NCBI RefSeq assembly: GCF_016545825.1
Contig: NC_052615.1
Location: 35,241,516 to 35,305,515 of the forward strand
Length of the DNA stretch: 64,000 bases
Direction of reading: 5' to 3'
Source: Eucalyptus grandis
Taxonomy: Eukaryota > Streptophyta > Magnoliopsida > Myrtales > Myrtaceae
Shown here: in pieces, positions 21,972-33,773 of the stretch
Numbering within the stretch: position 1 is the stretch's first letter
Layout: every line of letters starts with the position of its first letter
Position numbers and translations under genes: made by a program
The notes under the pieces: generated by a model
The model's database searches: none
What the model was told of the DNA's origin: nothing
The model's input: the letters and a program-made list of their open reading frames with translations, nothing else

Positions 21972-24900
21972 TTAAGTGGAGCTGATGGACTTAATCTTGC
22001 TCCCTAATGCCTTTGTAAATCTGGCGATACTTCCATTTACTTCCCAACTAGTAGCAGCTGACGGGTACTTATCATTCCGTAAGGAATAGAAATTAGTTTT
22101 ACCCGTCTCCCTGTCATCAAGCAAGCAAGGTAATCCACTGTCAATCTCCTCATCCGACTCAATGGCAAGTCGACAGTCTCTTTCATCCACCCTGACCTGC
22201 TGAGAATGCCACGAGTAAGATGAACTTGCCCTTTAACCAGGTGATAAGACCATATGTGCAACAAAATCACTGAGATGATTTCAAGCAACTCAAGACAACT
22301 TGTACCAATCCTTCATTTGAAGAATTGACAAGCATGTCTTATTATTGATTGCCACAAGGCGAGCAAAATGGAACTTGAAAAGGCAGAAACACCTTTCTGT
22401 TTGATAACACATCTTTTTGCTTGTGCTTCATAATTGGCATATTAGAAGCAAAAGTTGCTTTTTCTGACTTCACTGACGTCCACCCTCCTAGTTCACTCTT
22501 TGGTACCGAATTGGTTTGCAAATGCACTTTCGAATTTGCAGCTGAACTGAAACCAATAATTTGATATTTCAAAATGCTTGGGAACACAGGACAGAAGAAA
22601 ATCAGGACAAGCAAAACATAAGGAGGCAAGCAAGCAGGAAGCACATTTACTAATCAAAACATGCATGCCATCCCAGATCAGACACAGGCAGCAAGTGAAA
22701 GATCCATCCTAGGCCCAGCTAATTACAATTCATGTTGAGTTAGATTGTGTTATTTTGTTATGTGTGTTTATTAAAAAAAGGCGCATGCGCGTGCGCGCGC
22801 ACACACAGACAATTAGAGTAATTTGACCAGTGAATAAATTCCATCCTACATATTTCGATAATTTTACGAACATCATTTGAAGGGGAAATTAGATTCTCCA
22901 CATGAAATGTCTTGAATTTTAACGAAAGATAACATCAGTGTGTCTCAGCTTTGACTGCAGAGAAGAAAAAAGCCTGCATATAGTTGTTAAAAGTGTCAGT
23001 ACGCTGGCTACCCAAATAGGCTTTTAAAACTCACGAGTGCAGATTTTGATGCATACGATTTCAGTTGTATTGATTTCTCATGAAACATTCACTTCCGATA
23101 TTCCAAGCAGCCAAAACGATGAGTCCAGGCTTGACACCTCTGAGCTACAAACTACTTAACCTTGCTAACAGGGCTGCGATGATCTATTTCTCTTATTCAG
23201 AAACGCAATCAACAAAGACAAGATCACATACCTTTGTAATTGTTGTGCATTCCTTTGTGGGAGAGCACAAATGATGGTACTCTGCAAGCTCGCAAGCTCA
23301 ATTGCTTAAAATCCTATAGAGCAATTGATAAGTCCATCTGATTTTTAAGAGAGTATTAAATTACCTTTACTGGAAGAACAGCAGGTGCTGCTGATTTTTG
23401 GTCCCGCAGGATATCTCGTGCTGCCTGGAATTAGTCAAGGCATGGAGGGATATTTATCTCATTAAAGTACGAAAACAATGGGAAAAGAAAAACTCAAAAT
23501 AAATGATCTATCTGAACACAAGAAAATTCTCTTGGCTAGGGCTACAAGCATGCCCTGAGTACCATTTGCTTTCACCTTACCGGAAACTAAGGAAACATGA
23601 AATAAGCCTTTAAATTGTATAACCATATACCTGCATTTCTTTGGTGAAGGTATTTTGAAGCTGATTTTGTAGTTTCAGCATTAGTCCTTCTACCTTAACT
23701 GGTAAGGCTGAAAGTGCTGAGAAGACTTCCTGCAATCTGTCCTCGTTTTTGTGCTTATTGAGTTGTTTGGATATTGATTTGAAACAGCCATCCAGGCTAG
23801 TTTTATATCTTCTTGTCCTTTGCTCTAGTTCGCCATGTCATGAGAGTGATAAATGGTCGCGCATGACAATCATGCGAGGGAATTCTTGAGCAGGACCACA
23901 AAATTAAAGATTAGATATGATGTGTTACCATCCGCTGCAATGAGTTATCCTGGTTCATCAACTTCTGCTGTATGCTTTCCACTGCATCAACAATCAGAAG
24001 AACACAAACGGTGGCTAGTCAATTTGGAGCACTCTCTTAAAGATGAATTATACATGACGTCATGAAAGATGACTGCAATCAATTTCACAGAGTGAAAATG
24101 CATGTAATTTCACGTGGTATATATGATGAATTTGTCATGATTTGAGGCTATTGACATTTTACTGGCATTCAATTGGCGGTTATTGCCAAACACATTAAGA
24201 AAAATACATTGATAGAATTAGTTCTTTAATTGCCATATGCCCGAAGGTACTTGGTGGTTGTAATATGTATTGCAGTAACACTGTTGAAAAAAAATCTCAT
24301 ATTGTGCATTCGTCAGGCATACATAGGATAGACAATTTACCTTCTAGGGATAATTCTTTTGTTCTTTTGTTTAGTTGCATGACATCACTCTGGACAGAAT
24401 CCACTACTATCCCAAACCTGCTCAATGAAGCTTCCATCAATCTAATTTTGCGCTCAAGTTCTTCTGTTACCTGACCTGCAAAGGTAACAATAATGGTCCT
24501 CAAAGCTTTGGGAAATTATTATAGTGCAAATACGGATTGAATAGTCATAAATCTACCCTTAAGATAGGTGCAGATGAAAACCAGGAAACCCCATCATATT
24601 TAACATCATAAACAAGGATTAGTGAAAAAAATTAACATAAAATTCAGGAACTTCTGTGTCAAGGACCATTATGAATAGCTAGTACTCAAGTAATTTTCAT
24701 CTGGCCGTTGATGGTTTCTGTAGCTTACTTCCACTATCTAATGAGGAACCGGCGCTCCACTTCCGGATAAGTTTGGTGGAATTTCTTGAGATTGGCATTT
24801 GACTCTCTTCTCGCGTATGATTGACCCGAGCTAAGGAAGCTATGTTCTTTTTAGAGTTCTCTCGTTCTCCAGCACTATATCTCTGCAAGTAAATTGTGTA

Positions 24901-26913
24901 AAACTGATGTTAAAATCAATGTATAAAAATGCTCGTCATATAGAAGGATAAAATCACAATCAACTAAATGTTAAAGAAGAAAGATTGCATAAATATGAAT
25001 TTCTTCACCATAAATTATCCAAAAGTCAAATGAAAATATGATACTTGAACGGCATGATAAAATGCAACTAGAGTTTGCAGGATCCCATTCTCATCACTGC
25101 AGATAATTTCATCCATCAAGAAATATGTTCCTATCTATAGAAAAAAAAGTTGAGTTTAATAGGAAATTGGCAAAAAGAAAATTCAGAAGTGGCAAGCAAT
25201 TGTCAATTATGATTGTTCTCTCTATTGGTACACAATCATGGTGCAGCGAATTTATCCAAAGATGCATCAAAATGTTCCACAAGTTTGATGTATATTTCAT
25301 CTCAAACTTGTCTAGCACGACCACGATGGTCCATCTCAACTGCACTTCTGACAGGTTTCGTTGTACTTATAACTGAAGAATCTCCTGAGACATTAAAGAA
25401 GAAGAATAGCTAAGGTATTATGTTGGCATCTCATTAAGCAATTATACCATGTCAGTGTCACAAACCAATTACAGTTGAGATGCTTCAGATTTATGACAAA
25501 AACGTTGGTTTTTTCTAGTCAAAATACAACTCCATTTTTAGAAATCAATTGACTTGTTTCAACACGTGAGTGCATTTAATTACTCCATATGATACTTTCT
25601 TGTCTGACCAGAAAATAGGTGAAATTTCTAACCTATGAACCATAGTTACTGACTTGCACACCACAGGTGACATGTGGAATCCAATTTAAACCTCATTTCC
25701 TAGTGAAAGCATTCTGTGTGAATAGACAATCCAGAGTGCTGACTGCAAAATCTTTTGTTCGTATGCTAATAGTCAAAGTAAAAAAGGCTAGACCAGATCG
25801 TTTGCTAAAACGTCGTCCAGAGAATTCTGAGAGAACTGAGAAAATAGCCCATGCTGTGATGAAAGTCCCTGAGAAAATGACTGCTGTGACTGTTGCTGAG
25901 TCTGAGAATGTGACGCTTGTCCTCCAGCTTGCAGAGCAGGTGGTCTCCTGTATGTCAATACCAAACAGCATTTAGCTTTGATCTTCATTTTACAGCATAT
26001 GCTAGCAGCTAAGCTCCGCTTTCATAAGAAGGCGAAACAATTTTGGTCTTTGTTCCTTCTACAAGAAGAGCAGATGACTATGCAGACGATAGCATGAAAC
26101 GTTGCAACATGGAGGACAGAAAAATGTCATAGGAAATCAGATGTATATTGCTCATCACTTGGTGTAACAGTACAACCTCTATTGGTGCGAGTTGTGAGAT
26201 TTCTTTAGAACTGATAGATAAATGAGGACGCAAATAAAGGCAGTCGAATTCCTATTTGCACATGATCTCAGAGGCACAATCTCTTCCAAGCCACATGAAG
26301 ATGCCGCATATAATTGCAGATTTTCCAAAATTCAAAGCCTCCACATCTCTGCCAATACTTCACGGAAGAGTTAAAATCGATCCTAGATTCAATCCTTCAA
26401 CAGAACTGGCAACGTGCAATTTTTCACAAGCTCCAAATTCAGCTGATGAAGTCATTCATAATCTAACCGCAATCATTCCACATCTAATTGCAGATTTTCC
26501 TAAAATTCAAAGCCTCCTCATCTCTGTCACTACTTCACGTCCAAGTTAAAATCGATCTTAGATTCAATCCTTCAATAGAACTAGCAACGCGCAATTTTTT
26601 ACAAGCTCCAACTTCAGTCTATGGAGTCATTCATAATCTAATCGCAATCATCTCGCGCAGTTTTCGCCAGAATAGACAGTTCGGAAGCGGCAGATTCCGA
26701 AAAACCGGAAGAGATTCACGCCGTCATCCGCTCATCACTCAGATGAACGCAGAACGGTAGCTCCTTAAAGCTACGGAATCAAGGATTTCGCAAGACGAAG
26801 CAAGTGGACGATCACATGACAGGAAGGAAGAGAGAGAGAGAGAGGAACCTGGCGTGAGGAGGGAGGACGGAGATGGAGCTGAGGTCGCAGGCTCGGTTGA
26901 TCTTCATCTTCAT
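21972..26913 (-). CDS. PRD3: PRD3/PAIR1 orthologue: meiotic double-strand-break initiation protein, with a 1-base frameshift
   Basis: Ten exons in gene order: 26913-26849, 25947-25794, 24882-24729, 24475-24341, 23981-23929, 23824-23631, 23424-23365, 23281-23232, 22546-22393, 22196-21972. All other phases agree; total is about 414 aa. The N-terminus MKMKINRACDLSSISVLPPH, the SQQSFSQGLSSQHGLFSQ block, the RENSKKN...THTREESQ-like block, the coiled-coil segment VDSVQSDVMQLNKRTKEL, and the C-terminal DERDCRLAIESDEE block match what I know of rice PAIR1 and Arabidopsis PRD3. These proteins are required for SPO11-dependent meiotic double-strand breaks on chromosome axes. Exon 6 begins SKGQEDIK and then must shift one base to continue SLDGCFKSISKQLNKHKN, so one base is missing near 23799-23804. 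The donor after exon 2 (GTCTAG) is weak. The start is the first of two in-frame ATGs, two codons apart. Confidence 0.9.
22778..22810. repeat. Alternating purine-pyrimidine (GC/CA) tract in PRD3 intron 8
   Basis: GCGCATGCGCGTGCGCGCGC followed by ACACACA gives about 28 bases of nearly uninterrupted purine-pyrimidine alternation, the composition that favours Z-DNA. It lies within the intron between 23231 and 22547. Confidence 0.8.
26290..26650. repeat. ~175-bp tandem duplication in PRD3 intron 1
   Basis: Two diverged copies, about 26300-26475 and 26476-26650, share ATTGCAGATTTTCC, AATTCAAAGCCTCC, AGATTCAATCCTTCAA and GTCATTCATAATCTAA in the same order. Both lie within the first intron of PRD3 (26848-25948). 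Confidence 0.85.
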
Positions 26914-27001
26914 CGCTCGATCCACTTCGTTCGATAGATGAAGTTCGCTCTGACAGAGAAAATTCCGGAGACGGAAGCTAACGGATTATCAGTGCATGCA
27001 T

Positions 27002-27063
27002 AGAGAGAGAGAGAGAGAGAGAGAGAGTTGGACGTTGGCGGGATTTGGGAAGGCTATTTATAG
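27002..27063 (-). promoter_or_regulatory. Probable PRD3 core promoter: TATA box plus (GA)n leader
   Basis: On the minus strand CTATAAATAG (27063-27054) is a good TATA match about 140 bases upstream of the PRD3 ATG at 26913. Transcription would start near 27025, inside a (GA)n run at about 27002-27027 (CT on the sense strand). A second GA tract at about 26830-26843 lies just past the donor of exon 1. Confidence 0.55.
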
Positions 27064-28200
27064 GAGGGAAATTGAAAGGCTTCGATCCGAGCCGGAGTGT
27101 CGGGTCGGGTCGAATAACAAGACAGGTCGGGCCCAGCCCCTCGGGTCGGGTCAATCTGTCTCCCTTCTGTGCTCTTTCGTAATTTTATTTTTTATTCACA
27201 TTTTTTTAATATTAAATTTTTTTGAAGTTTACTATCTTTCAACAACTTTCTTATAAAGATTTCAGGTGCGGAGTTCTCTTTCCGCGATATTTCTTATCTT
27301 ATTATCGGTAATTTCTTTTCATTATTCAATGGTCTAAATGTTTTGCATCAAAGTGATTTTGCTTAATCTTTCACATGTGAATGTTGTGCACACATACTAG
27401 TATTATTATTGTGAACACAATGTGAAAATTATTAAATTATCCTCGTTCAACACCATTCCAACAGCATTTTTTCTATAGCCTAACACAAAAATCCCTATCC
27501 CATTTCATCTCCACATTTTACCAAACAAAAATATCAAGATCGCCATGCCATGTCATTCCCCGACTCCCTTCCGCTCCACCAGATCAAACACGACATTATA
27601 TCCAACAACACATTAGTCAAGTAATATTACTTTTTAAAGGACGATCGCCAAAATATCATGAATAAATTTCATCTGAGTTTTCGGTTTTTTGATCATTGAA
27701 AAGAAAAAGATATATTTCAAAATTGCACAGCGAACAAAAGTCCACGGGCCCTAATAAGATTTTTATTTGTCAATAGGTAGAGATAAGCAGGAGTTAGGTA
27801 ATCCAACGTGGAGTCGAGTGGCATTTATTTGGAGGATATCTTGTCCCGAAAAGCGAAGATGCAGGCATGCATGCAAGAATTCCAAATTATTTCGGCCATG
27901 AAGGAGATGGCAGTGAATGCCGTGGATGTTGGAAAAATATGGCTTCGAAATAAGTTGAACAATGAAATTGGATCGAGTAAAACAACTTAGACTTTGAGAC
28001 GTGATATCACTTTCTTTAGGGATTTATTTGCCCCACAACGTTGCTAGTGATCACTGGCAAAAATCCTCCAGGATACAACAAGATCTCGGATAAGAATACT
28101 AGATATCAATTCTAGTATTTTCCAAATTTTTTCTAAGAAACAATCGAAAATTGGCTGCTATTTTTTAGAAAGAATGCTAAAAAAATGACCACATTTTTCT
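27064..28200. other. Intergenic region between PRD3 and the U-box array
   Basis: AT-rich. The stretch at about 27420-27600 (CCATTTCATCTCCACATTTTACCAAAC-like words) is related to sequence at about 36115-36240 and 55670-55800 in the array, so it belongs to a dispersed repeat family. No gene is supportable. Confidence 0.5.
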
Positions 28201-28515
28201 TTCCGAAAAATGACAAGTTTATATATGAAACAGTCTTGCAACTCTTCGTGAAAATTGTCAAAATGAACAAACACGTCTTTTAGAAAATTGTTCGGATAAA
28301 CAAATACGACTCTTCGGAAGAAGTCGGTAACAATTATAGTATTTCTCCAAATTTTCTCTAAGAAACAATCGAAAAGTTTATATATAAAACAATCTTGCGA
28401 CTCTTCGTGAGTTTTTCTCTAAGAAACAATCGAAAAGTTTATATATGAAACAGTGTTGCAACTCTTCATGAAAATTATCAAAATAAACAAACACGTCTTT
28501 TAAAAAATTGTGCAA
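28200..28515. repeat. Local direct repeats upstream of gene A
   Basis: Three copies of a unit with AAGTTTATATAT(G/A)AAAC, then CTTGC(A/G)ACTCTTC(G/A)TGA, occur at about 28214, 28374 and 28434. Two of them are followed by AAACAAACACGTCTTTTA and two are preceded by CTCTAAGAAACAATCG. This looks like stepwise tandem duplication. Confidence 0.75.
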
Positions 28516-29056
28516 AAAATGCGCATCCGAACGCGGGTATGGTGGGGCTAGCCCACCCAATCATTCTTTTAACTGCAAAAAAAAAATTCGCAACTTTTAA
28601 ATTAGCCTACTCCCCCACTTTTTTTTCTACGTGGGTCAAAGAAAACTCTCTCATTATTTTAACAAACAAACCTACAACGGTGGATCCCCACGCTTCTAAA
28701 GTACGACGATGGCAGTTTCCACTCCGTTTCCTCGAAAGCTCTCGCTTTCATGGCGGCTTGTTTTGGCCATTGACTTCGCAAAGACTTCGGAACCGGAAAA
28801 GAGAGTCCGTAAGGAGACAAACACCTTCCTCCGCAAGTTAAACCCATCTCAATTCTCAACTGTTTCCACAGAGAGAGACAGGGAGAGATAATTGCCTTCT
28901 TAAAGCTGATGGGACGTTTCCCTCCTGCCTATTTCTAACCGAACGAATTCTTGAAAAAACTCGTCTGGGTCATCACGGGTCGGTGCCTCCCGCAAGGTGA
29001 AGTTGCTCTGTTCGCTCGGCTCTGCTTCCCCCGTTTCGGGTTAGGCGGCGGCTGTG

Positions 29057-32000
29057 ATGGAGTTCGACGACGGTCGTTCGCCGGCGAGGGTGGTCAACGA
29101 CAGAATCTACGTGGCGGTGGGGAGGGACGTGCAGGAAAGCAAGTCGACCCTTTCGTGGGCATTGGAGAATTTCGGAGCCGACTTTCGCATCATCCACGTT
29201 CATCAGCCTCATCAGCTGAATCCGTCTCGTGAGTGACCGTGCTCAAAAGTGACGGCTTTGCCAATTTAATCCGTCTTATGAGTTGTTTCTTGTTCCAATC
29301 ATTGATCGTCAGAACTGTGGAGTTGAACAGTGTCACGGCATGTCTTTCCAGTAGATTATAACCCACAATGCTTTCCTTTTTTACCTTTTCAGTTTGCTGC
29401 GTAGTGGCAAGCAGACACAGGACCATGATGTACTTGGAATGTTGTGAATTTTCGCATGGTTCATCTCATAGTGGCTTGAGTTTGCTTTTATGATATTTAG
29501 GGTCTCCTTGTAGGCTCGGTTTTGTTCCCGCAAATTCTGATACTTTGCTCAGTAGAAGATTTCAAGCACTCATGATAATCTGCTCGAGATTTTACTGATC
29601 TCTTATTGTCGAAGGGATGACTGTGTTTAGCGATCATTAATCTAATGGTTAAATGAGATTGCTTTGTCAATCTCATTAGTATCATCTCTTGGTCAGCTGA
29701 AGCCATTTGGCATATGCTGAAAGAGATTGCTCTGTCATTTGTCAATTCCCGCAAAGGCAAGAATACATCTGTGTCGATATGAAAATCCCATTGAGTGAAC
29801 TAAGAAGTGGAGACTTGGTAGTTTTCGGTTAGCTTCATGGCCATTTTTCTTTTTTAAAATTTGGGTGCACTCTATCAGCAAGGAGATATCCAATGATTTC
29901 ACATGATAGTTTTTTGGGACTGCATTGAAGGAAGTTCATCTCTACCCAAGCGCATTATTGGACTTTATCGATGAGTCATTTGTCGATTTTGGTTGTAATA
30001 ATTGCTCACCATGGATCTTCTATTTCCACGAATATGTGTTACGATAGCGGGTTTGAATCTTGATTTATTTTACTACTTAGTATGATTGTCTGAGGGATGA
30101 TGCATCTGTGAAATGGTTCGGAAGATTAGTTTTCTCTGGCTCCTTAGAATGACCCACTCTAGAGAGTTAGTATTTGAATGCAATTGAATTGCTAGGATTT
30201 CTTTCCAGTTCTAGTTAAAGTAATTTTCCTCTGCTATAGTTCTGTAACTATTGTTTCCATTATGTGGTTGAACTCCGCTCTGCAGCACGCCCGTTTCATG
30301 GTAGTCGATCCAGGGATCCTCAAGAACTCGCAAGTCAACAGATGGACAGCATTCTGGATGAGTACATTCACATGTGTAGCCAGGCGGAGGTTATACCTTC
30401 TTTCAATAATACACGTCTGTTGCTTTTAAAAATGACTACTAATTTTTTTGTAAATAATTTGACCTACATGGCGGGTGAATCCCTCGTATCCCATATATTT
30501 ATTTTTACCTGAAGCAAAATTGCTAGAAGACTAGAGCTACTGCAGCCAAATAAAAATATCCAGAATGTATTTATGTGGGCAAACTACTCTTTCTGTCTTC
30601 AGGTTCATGCTGAGAAAAGATTCATTGAGATGCAAGATATAGGAGAAGGGATTGTGGAACTCGTCGAGCAGCATGCCATTACGAAGCTTGTCATGGGAGC
30701 AGCTGCAGACAGACGCTATTTTGAGTACAATCAATCGTGATTCATAATTGAATCTTATTTAATTTACAGTACTTGGGCAGTAAAAGCTTGGCTGATATTT
30801 ATAGTACAATCTAATCTGATCTTTACCCCATCCTGGTTCTAGATTAAGGACCCGCCAGTACTTTGGCTTTCCTTCATGACTTAGCATAGTTACGTATCTG
30901 AGTGAGCTACTAGGATTATCTCAACAGACAAAACTTAGAGTCCTGTATGTAATGAAGTTGCCAATTGTAATGATCACGGTTCAGTTGAGCTGTTTGCTTG
31001 GTATTGTATCCAAAGTTGACAAGTACATGTTTAAAAATCTGCTTTTTCTTTTTCTCTTTTCATTCCTATTCTTGAAATTGCTTGATCATCTCCCTTTCAT
31101 GTTGCAGGGGGATGACACTCACATCCACGAAAGCAAAATTTGTAAACCAGCATGCACAGCGATCTTGTTCCATTTGGTTTGTCTGCCATGGGCACCGGAT
31201 ATACTTAAGGTACGTGTGATCATTTTATTGAGGTGTAATTATGGCAACCGGGAAGATGATTAATCTCAGGGAACAAATTTTTCAATGATTTCAAATGACT
31301 TTATATGTATTGATTATCAAAGACTTTGGGTATTCATTGTTAAATTAAAGTCAAATCCAAATGCTGAAAACTAAAAAAGTAAAATGAAAAGAAAATCAAT
31401 CCAAAGAGACCTTAAGTTTCCAAGGTCTTCATCTCCATTTGCTGATATCACGCCCATTCACGTCTTGAGGTTTTGGTTGAGGCTCTGTATGTACAGGAGT
31501 ATATTGGAGATTGCTGATCAAGCTGTTTCTAGAACTCCACTCAAGCTTTCCTTGAACACAACCTTATCTCAGTTGATGTGACATACCAAATCTTTACAGG
31601 GAAGGTGATTCAAACACTTCTGACGTGGGCATCACACCATCAGTATCGCAAGGGAGTTCTGTTGCTGAATCTGGACTACAAAATGTAAGGAGTCCTCTTG
31701 GTTCAGTTCATTCAAGATCCAACTCTAGTGAAGTTGAGGATGATCTACCCTCAGTCCGGTATGAAAGGGGTGAGGGGAGTAATTATACTTCTGAATCAAA
31801 TTCAGCACGTGCATATGAAGGCTCCAGTCAAAACCAACGTTATACTGGAATGGTGAGAGCCCTCCTTTTTTTTAGACTGTATTCATTCATAATTTCAAGT
31901 TCTGGTGTATATACGATAGCTGGTGTTTGGATAAATTACTGGGAAAGCTGAGAAAACTGCAGATGGGGCTACCCAAAAGTAAAGTCCATGTTATGAGGCC

Positions 32001-33773
32001 CTATTTGGCTTTCAGTACTAAATTTATTGTTTTGATAAAATTATTCTGTAGGAATTTTCAAACAACGTTGTGCAATCTGCTGATATTTTTGCCCTTTTGC
32101 AGCTTAAAGCACTTGAAAATATACACAATGAGGAGCTAAGAGTGAGGAAATATCTTGAGGAATCGTTAGCACTACAAAAAGAAGCATTCGAAGCGCTGAA
32201 GAATCGACATGAGGAACTGGAGATGCTGTACGGAGATGCTCTGAAAGCTAATTCCGAAATCTTGGCTAACCAAACAAGCGAACCCTCCGGTGCACATGGA
32301 CAGGACTTCATTTCTGAGTTTTCTGGGTACGAATTAGAGGCAGCTTTACAGATTGAGGAAGGGGAGTATGGGACCACCTTTAGAGGTTCACTTCATCACA
32401 CGCAGGTGGTCATCAAAATGATGCAACCCCGCAATTACCGTCAGGCGGTAAGGTGGTTTTGCATTGTTGGAATTTCCTGGAAGGCACACAAAACAATTTA
32501 AATAAAATATTATTAGGGCAATGGCATTAGGAAGTTGTCTGTGGAACCAGGAAAGGGTCGAGTGACTGAAAAAACTTAAGAAGCACCCTGGTGACTCTAA
32601 TTTGCTTAAAGATTGATGATCTAGTCTAAATCTTAAAACTTACTGGAGATCTGTTTATTGTTTTATTTAGGGACAAGTCTTATAATCAAGATATCACGTC
32701 TTTATTATGGTAATCTAGTAATCTTTGTCTTGTTTGCTGGGGCCGTGTCGGGTTCTCTCTCCCATACTTGTCAGTTCTGTTTCAGGTTCGACGTGTGACG
32801 AAGTTGAGGCATCCTAATTTGGTAACACTCATTGGAGTCTCCCCCGACACTCCGGCTCTCATTTATGAGTACCCCCCGAATGGCAGCCTTGAAGACCAAC
32901 TCGGCGCCAGGGACACCAGCAACCATCTATCTTGGCAAACTCGAATCTGTATTTGTGCAGATACGTGCGCCGCTCTTATGTTTCTTCACTCTTGCCACGG
33001 GATGGTGCATGGCGATCTGAAACCGGGAAATATTCTTCTTGACTCCAACTTCACGGCCAAAATAGCCAACTTTGGATTGCATTCTGCACCATCTCATCCC
33101 CCCTCGACGGGAGAGTTGTCTTTTGCCTCTGATGTTTATTCATTTGGTTATGTGTTGCTGCGGTTACTCACCGGGAGATCGGCCCTGAATCTAGATGAAG
33201 TGATGCAAAATGCGTTGGATGGAGAAAACCTAAGTGGCCTGTTGGATCCTACCGCAGGGCACTGGCCGTTCGAGCAAGCCACCGAGCTGGCTCACCTGGC
33301 ATTAAGTTGCCGTGACATCGACAGCGATAATCGACCAGATCTTGCGTCACGGGTGTGGCCGGTACTTGAACGGATGCGAACCGAAGCCTCTCTATCCAGT
33401 CGGTCTGGTCCAGAAGAGCCCAGCGAGCCTCCGGAGCATTTCCTTTGTCCAATCTCCTACGTGAGTCGGCTTACCATTTCATCGCGGCATATATCATTCA
33501 CTGCTTGAACAGGGATCCATACGTTCGCCTGAATCATCATACATCGATCCTTGATTAATGTACTCGATTCGATCGTGCTTGTAGGAAATCATGCGAGATC
33601 CTCATGTGGCGGCAGATGGTTTTACTTACGAAGCATCGGAAATAAGACGCTGGCTTAATGACGGCCACGATACTTCGCCCATGACGAACAATCCGCTTTC
33701 GACCCTCGACCTTTTCCCGAACCAGGCTCTCCGTTCAATGATTCAAGAGTGGCGGCAACGCCACAACCTTTAA
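29057..33773 (+). CDS. Gene A: USP / coiled-coil / pseudokinase / U-box protein
   Basis: Eight exons: 29057-29228, 30286-30389, 30603-30724, 31108-31209, 31600-31852, 32103-32447, 32786-33460, 33585-33773; 653 aa, all phases consistent. Residues ~12-165: USP-like domain (IYVAVGRD, IIHVHQP, LVMGAAAD). 168-251: Ser-rich linker. 252-~310: coiled coil. ~320-590: kinase-like domain with VVIK lysine at 356 and HGDLKPGN (Asp 443). The DFG aspartate is Asn (NFG, 461), the alphaC Glu is Ala (366), the glycine loop is EEGEYG, and there is no APE region. 587-653: complete U-box (CPISY to EWRQRHNL). U-box domains recruit E2 enzymes, so the likely activity is ubiquitin ligation with a signalling-derived scaffold; this is family inference. 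The exon coding the first part of the coiled coil in B and D is deleted here (remnant at about 31935-31985), and skipping it keeps the frame. Confidence 0.9.
31930..31990 (+). pseudogene. Remnant of the deleted coiled-coil exon in gene A
   Basis: Only the last part of the exon seen in B (39975-40112) and D (59589-59726) survives: GAAAGCTGAGAAAAC...GGGGCTACCC, directly abutting intron sequence. Its acceptor is gone. Because the lost exon is 138 bases (46 codons), phase 0 to phase 0, splicing exon 5 to the next exon keeps the reading frame. Confidence 0.85.

Noticed and set aside
23080..23274. 64-codon + frame in the PRD3 locus
   Set aside because: It lies opposite PRD3 exon 8 and its flanking introns, which have a consistent phase on the minus strand.
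28200..28515. CRISPR-like spaced repeats
   Set aside because: This is plant nuclear DNA; the copies are few, diverged and irregularly spaced, and no cas genes exist.
32832..33020. Short frames overlapping the kinase exons of A, B and D
   Set aside because: They are alternative-frame shadows of exon 8, repeated in each paralogue only because the exon is conserved.
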